Part shown: piece after piece, positions 48,061 to 58,848 of the stretch
Position numbering within the stretch: position 1 is the first letter of the stretch
How the letters are laid out: every line of letters starts with the position of its first letter
Assembly: GCF_900100955.1 (NCBI RefSeq)
Contig: NZ_FNCC01000010.1
Location: forward strand, 34,664 to 98,663
DNA from: Lentzea fradiae
GTDB taxonomy: Bacteria; Actinomycetota; Actinomycetes; Mycobacteriales; Pseudonocardiaceae
Length of the DNA: 64,000 nt
Direction of reading: 5' to 3'
Translations under genes and position numbers: made by a program
The notes under the pieces: model-generated
What the model was told of the DNA's origin: nothing
The model's input: the letters and a program-made list of their open reading frames with translations, nothing else
Databases searched by the model: none

Positions 48061-51000
48061 TCACCAGCCGAGGATCGCGCCCATCACGCGGGCGTTCGGT
48101 TCGGCGGGTGCTCCGGTCATCATCTCGGCGTGCCGGCCGAAACCCTCGACGACGGTCAGCTCCGGCGTCAACCGCCGCCAGTCCGCCAGCGCGTGCTCGT
48201 CGAGTGAGGACTGCTCCGCCAGCACCAGGGTGATCGGCGCGGCGACGGATCCCTGGTGTTCCAGGGAGTTCCAGTACTCGGTGTACCTGGTGCGCTTGGT
48301 GGCGGCCCGGTCCTGCAGGTGCGGGTCGGACAACACGCGTTGCAGCACCGGGTCGAGCAGCGCGAGCCCTTCCGCCATGTCCGCGCGGATGCGGGCGGCG
48401 AGCGCGGCCGTCTGTTCCGAACCCGCCTCCGTGCACGCCATCGAGTCGAACAGCACGATCCGACTCACGTCGTGGCCGCGGCTTTCGAGCTCACGTGCCA
48501 CCTCGAACGCCAGGTTGCCGCCCGCCGAGTAGCCGCCGAGCACGAGCGGGCCGTTCGCGTGGCGTTCGACGAGGTCGGCGTAGTGGGCGACCCGGTGGTC
48601 GTCCTCGACGAAGTCGAACGCGTGCACCGCGTGGCCGGGCAACGACTCCGCGAGTCCTAGGTAGACGGTGCCCCAACCGGCGATCGGCGGGAACAGGAAC
48701 ACCGGCGGGTCGTCCGGCCGGCCGAGCAGGTGATGCACCCGCACCGCCGAGACGCCCGACGCGCGCACCTGGTCGACCCGCTGGGCGATGCCGCGCACCG
48801 TCGGGTCCGCGAACACGTCCGCCACCGGCAGTTCGATGCCCGTCCGCGCCTGCAGCAGCACGAGCAGCGCGACCACTCGCAGCGAGTGACCGCCGAGGGC
48901 GAAGAAGTTCGCCTCGGCGTCCGACGTGTCCGCGCCCAGCACCTCGGCGAAGATCTCCGCCACGAGCCGTTCGGTGTCCGAGGACAGCGGAGTGAGCGTC
49001 GTCGTGGCCGTCCACTCGGCCTCCGGCAGCGCCTTGCGGTCGATCTTCCCGTTGCGGGTCAGCGGAAGGCGGTCGAGCCGCAGCACCACGTCCGGCACCA
49101 TGTAACCCGGCACCGACTTCGCCACCCGGTCGAGGACGTCCCGCTCGTCGAACGCGTGCGCCGGCTCGGCGACGACGTACCCGACCAGTCGTTCCGGCCG
49201 GCCCGCCGCCCGTTGCACCAGCACCACGGCGGACGTGACGCTCGGGTCCTCGCTCAGCGCAGCCTCGATCTCGCCGAGCTCGACCCGGTGCCCGCGCAGT
49301 TTCACCTGGGAGTCCGCGCGCCCCAGGAACTCCAGCGTGCCGTCCGGCAGCCACCGCCCCAGGTCACCGGTGCGGTAGAGCCGGCCGCCCTCGAACGGGT
49401 CGTCGGCGAACGCCGCCGCCGTGCGCTCGGGGTCGTTGACGTACCCCCGTCCGACGCACGGGCCCGCCACGCAGATCTCGCCCTTCGCCCCGGTCGGCAC
49501 GAGCGCGGCCGGGCCGAGCGGGATCGCCCGGTCCACCACGTAGACGCGTGCGTTGCGGATCGGGTGGCCGAGCGCGACCGAACCGGAACCCTCGGTCTGG
49601 TACGCGTTGACGGTGAGGTGCGCGATGTCGTCCGATGCCTCCGTGGGGCCGTAGGAGTTGACCAGTGCGATGTCCGGGTACGCGGCCATCCAGCGTGCGG
49701 CGAGCGGACGCGGCAGGGCCTCTCCGGTGGACACCAGCGTGCGCAGGTGCGGCAGCCGCCGGGGTTCGCGTTCGAGGAGGTCGAGCATCACCTCCAGCAT
49801 CGACGGCACGACTTCGAGCACGGTCGCCTCGGCGGCCTCACGCAGCAGCACGCGGGGATCGGTCATCGCCTCGTCGCTCACGACGATCGTGCGGCCGCCC
49901 ATGACGAGCGCGCCCAGGCACTGCCACACGACGATGTCGAAGCTCGGGCCGGCGTTCTGGACGAGTGCGGTGCTCGCGTCCATGCCGACGTCCTCGACCT
50001 TGGCGAGCATGTGGTTGATCATGCCGCGTTGCTCGACCATCGCGCCCTTGGGCCGGCCGGTGGAGCCGGAGGTGAACAGGACGTACGCGAGGTCGTCCAG
50101 GCTCACCGGCGCCGCGGCGCCGGGCGTGCCGGTCGTGTCCAGCGGCACGATCCTGCCGTCGAACCGGGTGGACAGCGTGTCGCTGAGCAGTCCTGGCTGG
50201 GCCAGGACCACCTCGCACCCGGCGTCGGTGAGCATGCCCAGCTGTCGCTCGTCCGGCTGATCGGGATCGAGCAGCACGAACGCGCCGCCCGCCCGCCACA
50301 CGCCGAGCATCGTGATGATCATCGCGGGGCCGCGCCGCGCCAGGACGCCCACGACCTGCTCGCGGCTCAGTCCGGTGAGCAGCCCCGCCACCGCGCCCGC
50401 CTGCTGCACGAGTTCGCGGTAGCTCAGCGACTCGCAGGAGGCCACGATCGCGGTCCTGCCGGGGTCGGCCGCCGCGACGGCCTCGATCCGGGACAGCACC
50501 GTGTCCTGCGCGGGCAGCTCGGCCGGGTGGGAGCCGAGCCCGGCGACGAGCGCGGCACGTTCCTCGGGCCCCAGCACGTCGAGGTCGGCGAGCGGACGTT
50601 CGGGCGTGGCGAGACCGGCCAGAGCGGTGAGGAACCGGCGGACGAACGCCTCGACGGTCTCCCGGCGGAACAACCGGACGGCGAAGTCCAGGCGGCACTC
50701 GATCACCTCGCCCTCCGGCCGTGCCCTCAGCTCCAGGTCGAAGAGCGACCGCCAGGTCTCGACGTCCGGCTGCCTCGCCGTCACGCCGGGCAGGTCCAAG
50801 TCGGCGAGTTCCATGTTCTGGAAGGCGAACATCACGTCGTAGAGCGGGTTGCGGCTCGGGTCGCGGACGACGCCGAGCCGTTCGACCAGGTCGTCGAACG
50901 GGTAGTCCTGGTGCCGCAACGAGTTCGCGACCGTCGTGCGGACCTGGCCGAGCAGGTCCGCGACCGTCGCGCCCGGCTCGACGAATGCCCGCAGCGGCAG

Positions 51001-54000
51001 GGTGTTGAGGAACGGGCCGGTGATCGTTTCGGTACCGGGCACCGTGCGGCCCGCGAACGGCGTGCCGACGACGAGGTCACTCTGCCCGCTGTGCCGCCAC
51101 AACGTCACGTACAGGCCGGCCAGCATCGTCGCGAAGAGTGTGGTGTCCGCGGCCTGGCCTGCCCGCCGCAGCCCGGCCACGACGTCGGCGGGCACGACGA
51201 AACGGACGCTGTCGCCCTCGGCGCTCTGCACGGCGGGACGCGGGTGGTCGGCGGGCAGGTCGAGCGGCTCGGGCAGATCGGCGAACCGGGTCAGCCAGTA
51301 GTCCTGCGAGTCCGCGAGCCTGCGCGCGTACTGCTCGGACCGCTCCAGCGCAGCCCAGTCCCGGTACTGCCGGACCGGCGGCAGGTCCTCACCCGCGTAC
51401 AGCCGCGCGAACTCGCTGACCAGCAATCCCAAGGACGTGCCGTCCGCCACGCTGTGGTGGATGTCCACGAGCAGGTACGAGCTGTGCGGCGCGTGGACGA
51501 GGATCATGCGCGCCAGCGGTGCGGTTTCGAGGTCGAACGGCCGTACGAACCGCGCGAAGATCTCCTGCGGTGTCAGGTCCGCCGTCACCACGGTCAGGTC
51601 GGCGCGCAGGTCGTCGTGGATCACCTGCAGGAGTTCCGCGCCGTCCAGCCGGAACGAGGTCCGCAACGCTTCGTGGCGCGCGACGAGATCGCGGAACGCC
51701 GTGCGCATCCGTTCTACGTCCAGGTCACCGGTGAGCTCGATCAGGTGCGGCAGGTGGTACTGCGTGCCGCCCGGATCCATCCGTTGCAGCACGAAGAACC
51801 TGCGTTGCGCGGCGGTCGCCGGGACGGTCCGGCCACCGGGGGCCGTTGGCAGGACCAGCATCTCGCCCCGGGACGCCGGTACCGAGGCAAGGTCTGCCGG
51901 AGTCGGCTGCTCGAACAGCTGCTGCAGCCTCAGGCCGGTGCCCAAGGTCCGGTTCAGGTGTGCGAGCAGTGTCACGGCCTGCAGCGAGTTGCCGCCGAGC
52001 GCGAAGAAGCTGTCGTGCACGCCGACCTGGTCCACGCCGAGCACCTGCTCGAACGCCGCCGCGATGCCCGCCTCGGTGCTGGTGCGGGGCGCGACGTACG
52101 GCTCGCCGGAGCCGGTTGCCGCGCCGGCGCGCCGGTAGGCGGTGATCAGGTCATCCGGCGCGACGTGGCGCAGCGGCAGGTGGTGGGCGCGGTGCACGAG
52201 CTGGTCGACGTCCGGTTGGCCGTCCTGCCAGCGGGGTGTGTCGCGCGGCGCTGGTGTGGGTCGTTCCGGAGCCGGTGGTGCGGCGACGAACGCGGGCAGG
52301 TCGCCCCGCAGGCCCAGCGGACCCGGGCCACCGGGCCCGCGCACGAGTTCGGCCGATCCGTGCCCGACCGCGCTGAAGAACCGTTCGGCCGCTACGTCGT
52401 CGATTTGGTGCACGACAGCGGATCCGTACTCTTCGGCTGGGCCTTCGACGAGCTCGACGAGCCCGGCCCCGGCGACCGAGAAGAACTGGACCAGCCGTCC
52501 GCCGAACAGCACGGCGGGTACTGCTTCGCCGACCGCGTCGAGGGAGATTCCCGCGGCACGCAGTGATTGCACCGCCTCGGGGATCGAGTCGACGCGATAA
52601 CACAGGTGGTAGGGCCTTTCTCCGGCGCGATCGAGCACTCCTGCCGTCGGGGAGTCCGCGCTGTCGGGCGCCACCAGTTCGACGCGCGGGCTGCCCGGCC
52701 GTTCGAACATCGCGAGTGACGACCGCTGGATCGGGTCGTGCGCCGCCGCTGTCTCGCGGAAACCGGCGGCGGTCAGCGCCGCGCGGGCGTCGGACAGTGA
52801 TCGGACCGCCACGCCGACGTGGTCCAGTCCGAAGTGGACGGTCTGTGGCCTGGTGCGGCTCAGCGTCACGTACGTGGGCTGTTCCGGCAGCGCGGAGACC
52901 GGGATCTCCCAGCGCGTCCCGCCCAGCGGACGCCAGCCGTAGTCGTCGAGGAACGCCCTGGCCGGCTGGTTGCGCTCGGTCGCGGTGTGGTCGGCGGTGA
53001 CGCGGTCGAGGCCGTGCTCGCGGCAGACCGCCGCGATACCCGCGAGAACCGCCTCCTCGACGGTGCGGCCCAGGACCCGGCAGCTCAGCAGGACGTTGTC
53101 CAGGTGCAGCGTGCCGTCCGCGATGGTGCTGAGCACGACGCCGGTCAGGCCGTGGTCACCGAACCGGTCGCTGACTCGCAGCACGTGCGCGAGGCGTCCG
53201 TCCAGTTCGGATCGCGTGAGCCGCAGGCCGCTGAGGTTGAACTGGTTGGTGCGCTGGGTGAGCTGCGCGACGCGCTCCAGCTCGTCGGGAGTGGCTGCGG
53301 TGAACGACGCCTGCAGGCCGAGCCCGGCCAGGAAGCCGGTCAGCGACGGGGCCACCGTCAGTTCGTCCTGGCGGCGCAGCTCGGCCCGGTACCGCTCGGC
53401 GCGCTGCCGGTCCTCGTCGGTGACCCGGTGTGTGTCGAACGCCCAGACGTGGTCGAAGAAGCGGGCGTCGGCGGGCACCCGGAACGTGAGCACCTGCGGC
53501 AGCGCGGCCACCATCGCGGCGCACTCGGCGGCGCTGTCGTCGAGGAACACGACGCTGTCGAGGCCGAGCCCGAGCTTCGCCACGACCTCGGCGAGGTTCT
53601 CGTGCTTGGGCCGCCAGTTCGCCCGGATCTCGGTGAAGTGTTCCTCCCGCATCAGCATGCCGGGGTTCTGCGAGAACACCTCCCGCACGTCCTGCTCGGC
53701 GTTCTTGCTCAGCAGCACGAGCACCATGCCGTCGGCCCGCTTGCGCAGCAACAACTCCTGCAGCGCCCGCGCCGGTTCGTCCACCACCACGCCCAGTGGC
53801 CCGTCCTCGCCGACGACGCCGCGCCAGAGCGTGTCGTCGGCGTCCACGGCGATGACCTTGAACGGTGCGCGCACGGTGCCCAGCACCCGCCGGGCGACCT
53901 CGGTGCCCGCCACCGCGAAGAACTCCTCCGTGTAGGGGACCGCGCCCAGCGCGAAAGCCGCGGGGTCGTCCCACTCCGCCACGCCGGACCGGTCGAGCGC

Positions 54001-57000
54001 CGCTTCGAGGTCGATCACGGTCACCGGCAGGCCGGCGAGGTCGCGGTGCCAGCGCCGGGAGATCTCCAGTTCCGACGGCAGCACGGCCACCAGCCGGGGA
54101 CCCGCCGTGCTGGACCGCAGCGCGGCGAGCAGCTCGGTGTAGGAGCGCTCCTCGGCGGGCCAGTCCTCGAACCGGACCAGCAGCAGTGCGGGCCCGGGGT
54201 GGGTGTGCCAGCCGCTGGCGGGGTCGAGGAGCTCCTGGAACACCTGCCCGAACGCGCCGAACCGGACCTGGCCGCGGTGGCCGAACTGCTCGCACCACCA
54301 CAGGTAGGGCGCTCGGATCGGGTCCGCGGTGAACGACGAGACCACCAGCAGGTCCAGCCGCCGGGCCGCGTCGATCCTGGCCCGTTCGGCGGGGGAGAGC
54401 GGCGCGAGTGACGCGAGCGGCGCGTCGGGCCGGGCTGCGGCGGCGGCGCAGAGGTCGAGGAGCTGCTCGACGAACCGCCGCACCGTGTCCGGTTCGAGCA
54501 GCGCCGCGTTCGCCTCCGCCTGCACGGAGAGGCTGCCGTCGGGTTCGGGGAAGACGTCGAGCTTCAGGTCGAGCTTGCTCGTGCCGTGCTCCACCGGCAG
54601 CGCCTCGTACCCGTCGGACGTGGCGACGCGGCCGCGGTCCTCCTGGAAGATCAGCATGGTGTCGAACAGCGGGTTGTGCCCGTGACGGCGGCCCGCGAGC
54701 GCGACGATCTCCTCGAACGGCAGGTCCTGGTGGTCGTAGTCGGCCAGCGCGCGGTCGCGGGTGCGGTCGAGCAGCGTCCGGAACGTGTCGCCGGGCGCGA
54801 GGGACACGCGCAACGGCAGGAAGTTCGCGAACATGCCGACCACCCGGTCGACGTCGGGGTGCGTGCGGCCCGCCACCAGCGAGCCGATGACGACCTCCTG
54901 CTGGCCCGCGTACCGCGCCAGAGCGGCCGCGTACGCCGCCAGCAGCGCGATGTTGAGCGTGGCGCCCTCGTCGCGCGCCAACGCCGACAGAGCGGCGGTG
55001 GTCGCGGGGTCGACGGTGAAGGTGCTCGTGAAGCCCGCGAACGTGCGGACAGCCGGGCGGTCGTGGTCGTAGGGGAACGTCAGCGTGGGCAGGTTCTCGA
55101 CCCGTGTGGCCCAGTGCTCGCGCAGGGCCGGGGTCCTGGCGGGCGCCGCGAGCCGTTGCCAGTGCGCGAAGTCCCGATACCGCACGCCGGTCGTGGGCAG
55201 CTCGGCGCCGTCGAGCAGCGCGAGGAACTCCTCGACCAGCACCTGCACCGACGCGCCGTCCGCCGCGATGTGGTGCACATCCAGGAACAGGACGCCGCCG
55301 GTGGGCGTGGTGAACCAGAGCGCCCGCAGCAGGGTGTCGCGGGAGAGGTCGAACGGCCGGATCTGTTCGCGCAGGTCGGGGTCTTCGTCGACCTCGGTTG
55401 TGGTGAACTCGGCCTCCGCGTGCGGCCGGACCCGTTGCCGCACCTCGCCGTCGACGAGGTGGAAGGTCGTGCGCAGCGACTCGTGCCGGTCGACCAGCCG
55501 TTGCAGCGCGTCGCGCACGACCGCCGGGCCGACCGGCTTGGTGACGCGCAGCGCCATCGGCATGTTGTAGCTCGTGGCTTCCCGCGCCGACTCCTGGATG
55601 AGGTAGACCCGGCGCTGCGCGGGCGAGGCGGGCAGGTCGGTGTCGGACACCGGGTTGATCGGCGCGAGCATCGACGCGGGGGCGGCGTCGACCGCGCGGG
55701 CCATCGCCGCGAGCACCGGGTTGGCGAACAGCTCGCGCAACGGCAGCGCTCTGCCCAGGTCGCGTTCGATCCGGGACGCGAGCGCGGTGGCGCTGAGCGA
55801 GGTGCCACCGCGGCCGAAGAAGTCGTCGCCGCGGCCGATGACCTGGTCGCCGAGCACTTCCCGCCACAGCGCGGCGAGCGCGGTCTCGGTGGGACCGGCA
55901 GGGGGTTCGCTGTCCGAAGTGGACGCCTCGGGTTCCGGCAGCGCCCTGCGGTCGACCTTGCCGTGCGGGGTCAGCGGCAGCGCGTCGTGCACGGCGAAAC
56001 CACCGGGCACCATGTACGCGGGCAAGCGGCCCGCGACGTGCGCGGCCAGCTGGTCGCCGGTGACGTCCTCGCGCAGCACGACGTGCGCGCCGAGCCGGTG
56101 GTCGCCCGCGCCGACGGGGTAGGCGACGACGACGCACTGGCTGACCGCCGGGTGAGCGGCCAGCACCGCCTCGACCTCGCCGGTCTCGACCCGGTTGCCG
56201 CGCACCTTGACCTGGCCGTCGATCCGCCCGACGAACGCCAGCGTCCCGTCCGGCCTGCGCGTCACGTAGTCGCCGGTGCGGTACATGCGGGCGCCGGGTT
56301 CCGGTGCGAACGGGTCGGGCACGAACCGATCTGCGGTGGCCGCCGGCGCCCCGAGGTACCCGAGGCTCACCCCGACGCCTCCGACGCACAGCTCGCCGGT
56401 CGCACCGTCGGGGACCAGGCGGAAGCGGTCGTCCACGATGTAGGTGCGGTAGTTCGGCCACGGTGAGCCGATCGGGATCTCGCCCCGCGGCGGGGCCGCC
56501 GCGGCACCGGGGGCCACACCGTGCGGGGCCACGGTGAACGTCGTCGTCGTGACGGTGGCCTCGGTCGGCCCGTAGGTGTTGACCAGCGCCACGTGCCCGG
56601 TGGCCGCGCCGGACTCCCAGTGCCGCACCAGCACGGCGTTGACCCGCTGACCGGACAGCGTCACCATCCGGACCGACCGCGCCGGGCCCGTCCCGGCGGC
56701 GCGCAGCTCCTCGTACCAGCCCTCCCAGTACGCCGTGGGCAGCGGCAGCACCGTGATCCGGTGGCGCGCCACGAAGCGGTCGAAGCCGGTGAACGAGTCG
56801 ATCGCGTCCGGGGTGCGGGCGACGACGGTCGCGCCGCAGGCGAAGGCGGGGAAGACCTCCTCGATCGTGGCGTCGAAACCGGGGGACGCCACGTGCAGCA
56901 CGCGGTCCGCCGCCGTCAGCCCGAAGACCTCGACGGTCGCGAGGTTGTGGTTGACGACGCCGCGGTGCGTCACGGCGATGCCCTTCGGCACGCCGGTCGA

Positions 57001-58848
57001 GCCGGACGTGAACACCACGTAGGCGAGGTCGTCGGGGTGCACGCCGACGGCAGGGGCGTGCGTCGGCTGGTCGTCGGCGGGCAGCTCGCCGTCGATCGTG
57101 AGGACTATGCCGGCGACGCGGGTCATGTTCGCGACCCGGTCGGCCGGGTAGGCGGGGTCGACCGGTACGAAGGCGCCACCCGCCTTGAGCACCGCGAGCA
57201 ACGTGATCACGAGCGGTGCGCCGTGCGGCAGGACGACCGCGACGCGCTGACCCCGCTGCAGGCCCGACGCGATCAGGCGGTGGGCGAGCTGGTTGGCGCG
57301 GCGGTCGAGGGCCGCGTAGGAGAGCTCGGTGCCGTCCGCGTCGACCAGGGCGACGGCGTCGGGGGTGCGGGCCGCGCTCGCCTCGACCAGGCCGTGCACG
57401 GTGGTGGCGGGGCGCTCGCGCACCGAGCCGGCGCCCGCGTCAAGCAGCCGCTGCCGCTCCGCGGCGGGCAGGTCGTGGTCGAGCACGGCCACCGGGTCGG
57501 CGAGCATCGCGGTGAGCGTGCGCACCACGTCCTCGGCGATCGCCGTCGCCTGGGCGGTGCTCCAGCGCGCCAGCCGGTGTTCCAGGTACCCCTGCAGCGC
57601 GCCGTCACGTTCGTACAGGTAGAGGCTCAGGTCGAGCTTGGCCTCGGGCTTGGGCAGCGGCATCGGCGTGACGGTGAGACCGTCGGACGTGATCGGCTCG
57701 TACGGGTAGTTCTGCAGGGCGAACAGCGCCTGGAACAACGGCCGGTTGTGCCCGCTGACCGCACCGGCGATCTCCGACAGCGACACGTCCTGGTGGTCGA
57801 GCGCGCCCAGCACCGCGGTCCGGCACGCCGCCCACAGCTCGGCGCCGGTCTCCGCGACCGGAACGGAGATCGGCAACGTGTTGGCGAAGTACCCGATGAG
57901 CGACTCGTACTCCGGTGCCTGGCGGCCCGCGACCGGCATGCCGATGATCGGCCGTGCGGTACCCGTCCGCCGGGCCACCACCACGGCGAACGCGGCCAGC
58001 AACACCATGTACGGGGTCACGCCGTGGACGGCGCACGCGGCGTGCAGCGCTTCGGACGACGCCGGACTCAGCTGGACGGGAACGGTGCCGCCCTCGGCCG
58101 ACTCGTCGGCGGGGCGGTCGGGCAGCGTGTGCAGCTCGGCCCGCCAGTAGTCGAGCTGGGCATCCACTGCGGACCGGGATTTCTTCCGGTGCGCGCGGAC
58201 CACGTCGCTCCAGTGGGCGCGCAGTGGTTCGGGCGGCGGGATCGGGGCGCCGGTGCGCCGCAGGTAGGCCGCGGTCAGCTCGGTGATCAGCAGCGACATC
58301 GACCAGCCGTCGGCGATGATGTGATGCGTCGACAGCACCAGCACGTGCGCCGGGCCGTCCGGCACGACGTCCAGGCGCAGCAGCGGTCCGGTGGCGAGGT
58401 CGAACGGCCTGGTGACCGCGCGCGTCACCGCCGCGTCCACGGTGGAGTCGAGGACGGTCACCTCGGGCGGCAGCGACTCGTGCGTCAGCGTGTGCGCCAC
58501 ACCGTCCTCGGCGTGGAACGTCGTGCGCAACGTCTCGTGCCGCGCGGAGACCTCGGTGGCCGCGTCCCGCAGGGCGGCGACGTCGAGCGGGCCGTCGACG
58601 CGGACGGCCTCGCAGACGCTGAACGCGGTGCTGCCCGGGTCGAGCTGCTGGTGCACCCAGAGGCGTTCCTGCACGGGCAACAGCGCGCCACGGCCGAGGC
58701 GGGGGCCCTCGGACCGCTGTTTCGCGGTGCCGCGCAGGCGCTTCGCGAGCAGGCGGCGGCGGGCCTCGGCCGCACCGGAGGCTGCGGCGGGAGCGGCGTT
58801 CGCGGCGGAGCCGGATGCGGCAGGGGTGGCGTTCGGGGTGTCGCTCAT
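48061..58848 (-). CDS. NRPS: C-A-T-C-[FkbH-VOC]-T-C-A-T-TE
   Basis: A 3595-residue terminal synthetase. C1 is about 55-490 (HHIIADGWS near 175); A1 about 500-965 (SGSTGVPKG near 615, pocket D, A, E, P at positions 235, 236, 239, 278, not matched to a known code); T1 with GRGGTSLS near 1017; C2 about 1060-1495 (HHIAADG). In place of an A domain comes FkbH, about 1497-1985 (phosphatase motif AVDADDTLW near 1666, FLDDSAAEC), then a VOC/glyoxalase domain about 2002-2135 (LDHVGVAV, YHLCYRVD, LVELVEG metal ligands). Then T2 (ALGGNSLQ near 2282), C3 (HHSVADG near 2465), A2 with Dab-like residues D-I-W-E-V-T-S-D-D, T3 near 3320 and TE (GGYSAGG near 3440). The ATGA overlap at 58845-58848 couples it to the upstream gene. 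Confidence 0.92.
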   Translation of the reverse strand: MSDTPNATPAASGSAANAAPAAASGAAEARRRLLAKRLRGTAKQRSEGPRLGRGALLPVQERLWVHQQLDPGSTAFSVCEAVRVDGPLDVAALRDAATEVSARHETLRTTFHAEDGVAHTLTHESLPPEVTVLDSTVDAAVTRAVTRPFDLATGPLLRLDVVPDGPAHVLVLSTHHIIADGWSMSLLITELTAAYLRRTGAPIPPPEPLRAHWSDVVRAHRKKSRSAVDAQLDYWRAELHTLPDRPADESAEGGTVPVQLSPASSEALHAACAVHGVTPYMVLLAAFAVVVARRTGTARPIIGMPVAGRQAPEYESLIGYFANTLPISVPVAETGAELWAACRTAVLGALDHQDVSLSEIAGAVSGHNRPLFQALFALQNYPYEPITSDGLTVTPMPLPKPEAKLDLSLYLYERDGALQGYLEHRLARWSTAQATAIAEDVVRTLTAMLADPVAVLDHDLPAAERQRLLDAGAGSVRERPATTVHGLVEASAARTPDAVALVDADGTELSYAALDRRANQLAHRLIASGLQRGQRVAVVLPHGAPLVITLLAVLKAGGAFVPVDPAYPADRVANMTRVAGIVLTIDGELPADDQPTHAPAVGVHPDDLAYVVFTSGSTGVPKGIAVTHRGVVNHNLATVEVFGLTAADRVLHVASPGFDATIEEVFPAFACGATVVARTPDAIDSFTGFDRFVARHRITVLPLPTAYWEGWYEELRAAGTGPARSVRMVTLSGQRVNAVLVRHWESGAATGHVALVNTYGPTEATVTTTTFTVAPHGVAPGAAAAPPRGEIPIGSPWPNYRTYIVDDRFRLVPDGATGELCVGGVGVSLGYLGAPAATADRFVPDPFAPEPGARMYRTGDYVTRRPDGTLAFVGRIDGQVKVRGNRVETGEVEAVLAAHPAVSQCVVVAYPVGAGDHRLGAHVVLREDVTGDQLAAHVAGRLPAYMVPGGFAVHDALPLTPHGKVDRRALPEPEASTSDSEPPAGPTETALAALWREVLGDQVIGRGDDFFGRGGTSLSATALASRIERDLGRALPLRELFANPVLAAMARAVDAAPASMLAPINPVSDTDLPASPAQRRVYLIQESAREATSYNMPMALRVTKPVGPAVVRDALQRLVDRHESLRTTFHLVDGEVRQRVRPHAEAEFTTTEVDEDPDLREQIRPFDLSRDTLLRALWFTTPTGGVLFLDVHHIAADGASVQVLVEEFLALLDGAELPTTGVRYRDFAHWQRLAAPARTPALREHWATRVENLPTLTFPYDHDRPAVRTFAGFTSTFTVDPATTAALSALARDEGATLNIALLAAYAAALARYAGQQEVVIGSLVAGRTHPDVDRVVGMFANFLPLRVSLAPGDTFRTLLDRTRDRALADYDHQDLPFEEIVALAGRRHGHNPLFDTMLIFQEDRGRVATSDGYEALPVEHGTSKLDLKLDVFPEPDGSLSVQAEANAALLEPDTVRRFVEQLLDLCAAAAARPDAPLASLAPLSPAERARIDAARRLDLLVVSSFTADPIRAPYLWWCEQFGHRGQVRFGAFGQVFQELLDPASGWHTHPGPALLLVRFEDWPAEERSYTELLAALRSSTAGPRLVAVLPSELEISRRWHRDLAGLPVTVIDLEAALDRSGVAEWDDPAAFALGAVPYTEEFFAVAGTEVARRVLGTVRAPFKVIAVDADDTLWRGVVGEDGPLGVVVDEPARALQELLLRKRADGMVLVLLSKNAEQDVREVFSQNPGMLMREEHFTEIRANWRPKHENLAEVVAKLGLGLDSVVFLDDSAAECAAMVAALPQVLTFRVPADARFFDHVWAFDTHRVTDEDRQRAERYRAELRRQDELTVAPSLTGFLAGLGLQASFTAATPDELERVAQLTQRTNQFNLSGLRLTRSELDGRLAHVLRVSDRFGDHGLTGVVLSTIADGTLHLDNVLLSCRVLGRTVEEAVLAGIAAVCREHGLDRVTADHTATERNQPARAFLDDYGWRPLGGTRWEIPVSALPEQPTYVTLSRTRPQTVHFGLDHVGVAVRSLSDARAALTAAGFRETAAAHDPIQRSSLAMFERPGSPRVELVAPDSADSPTAGVLDRAGERPYHLCYRVDSIPEAVQSLRAAGISLDAVGEAVPAVLFGGRLVQFFSVAGAGLVELVEGPAEEYGSAVVHQIDDVAAERFFSAVGHGSAELVRGPGGPGPLGLRGDLPAFVAAPPAPERPTPAPRDTPRWQDGQPDVDQLVHRAHHLPLRHVAPDDLITAYRRAGAATGSGEPYVAPRTSTEAGIAAAFEQVLGVDQVGVHDSFFALGGNSLQAVTLLAHLNRTLGTGLRLQQLFEQPTPADLASVPASRGEMLVLPTAPGGRTVPATAAQRRFFVLQRMDPGGTQYHLPHLIELTGDLDVERMRTAFRDLVARHEALRTSFRLDGAELLQVIHDDLRADLTVVTADLTPQEIFARFVRPFDLETAPLARMILVHAPHSSYLLVDIHHSVADGTSLGLLVSEFARLYAGEDLPPVRQYRDWAALERSEQYARRLADSQDYWLTRFADLPEPLDLPADHPRPAVQSAEGDSVRFVVPADVVAGLRRAGQAADTTLFATMLAGLYVTLWRHSGQSDLVVGTPFAGRTVPGTETITGPFLNTLPLRAFVEPGATVADLLGQVRTTVANSLRHQDYPFDDLVERLGVVRDPSRNPLYDVMFAFQNMELADLDLPGVTARQPDVETWRSLFDLELRARPEGEVIECRLDFAVRLFRRETVEAFVRRFLTALAGLATPERPLADLDVLGPEERAALVAGLGSHPAELPAQDTVLSRIEAVAAADPGRTAIVASCESLSYRELVQQAGAVAGLLTGLSREQVVGVLARRGPAMIITMLGVWRAGGAFVLLDPDQPDERQLGMLTDAGCEVVLAQPGLLSDTLSTRFDGRIVPLDTTGTPGAAAPVSLDDLAYVLFTSGSTGRPKGAMVEQRGMINHMLAKVEDVGMDASTALVQNAGPSFDIVVWQCLGALVMGGRTIVVSDEAMTDPRVLLREAAEATVLEVVPSMLEVMLDLLEREPRRLPHLRTLVSTGEALPRPLAARWMAAYPDIALVNSYGPTEASDDIAHLTVNAYQTEGSGSVALGHPIRNARVYVVDRAIPLGPAALVPTGAKGEICVAGPCVGRGYVNDPERTAAAFADDPFEGGRLYRTGDLGRWLPDGTLEFLGRADSQVKLRGHRVELGEIEAALSEDPSVTSAVVLVQRAAGRPERLVGYVVAEPAHAFDERDVLDRVAKSVPGYMVPDVVLRLDRLPLTRNGKIDRKALPEAEWTATTTLTPLSSDTERLVAEIFAEVLGADTSDAEANFFALGGHSLRVVALLVLLQARTGIELPVADVFADPTVRGIAQRVDQVRASGVSAVRVHHLLGRPDDPPVFLFPPIAGWGTVYLGLAESLPGHAVHAFDFVEDDHRVAHYADLVERHANGPLVLGGYSAGGNLAFEVARELESRGHDVSRIVLFDSMACTEAGSEQTAALAARIRADMAEGLALLDPVLQRVLSDPHLQDRAATKRTRYTEYWNSLEHQGSVAAPITLVLAEQSSLDEHALADWRRLTPELTVVEGFGRHAEMMTGAPAEPNARVMGAILGW

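Noticed and set aside
48730..52566. Plus-strand frame of 1278 codons opposite the NRPS
   Set aside because: Antisense of C, A and T domains with intact motifs on the minus strand; the plus translation has no recognisable domain.
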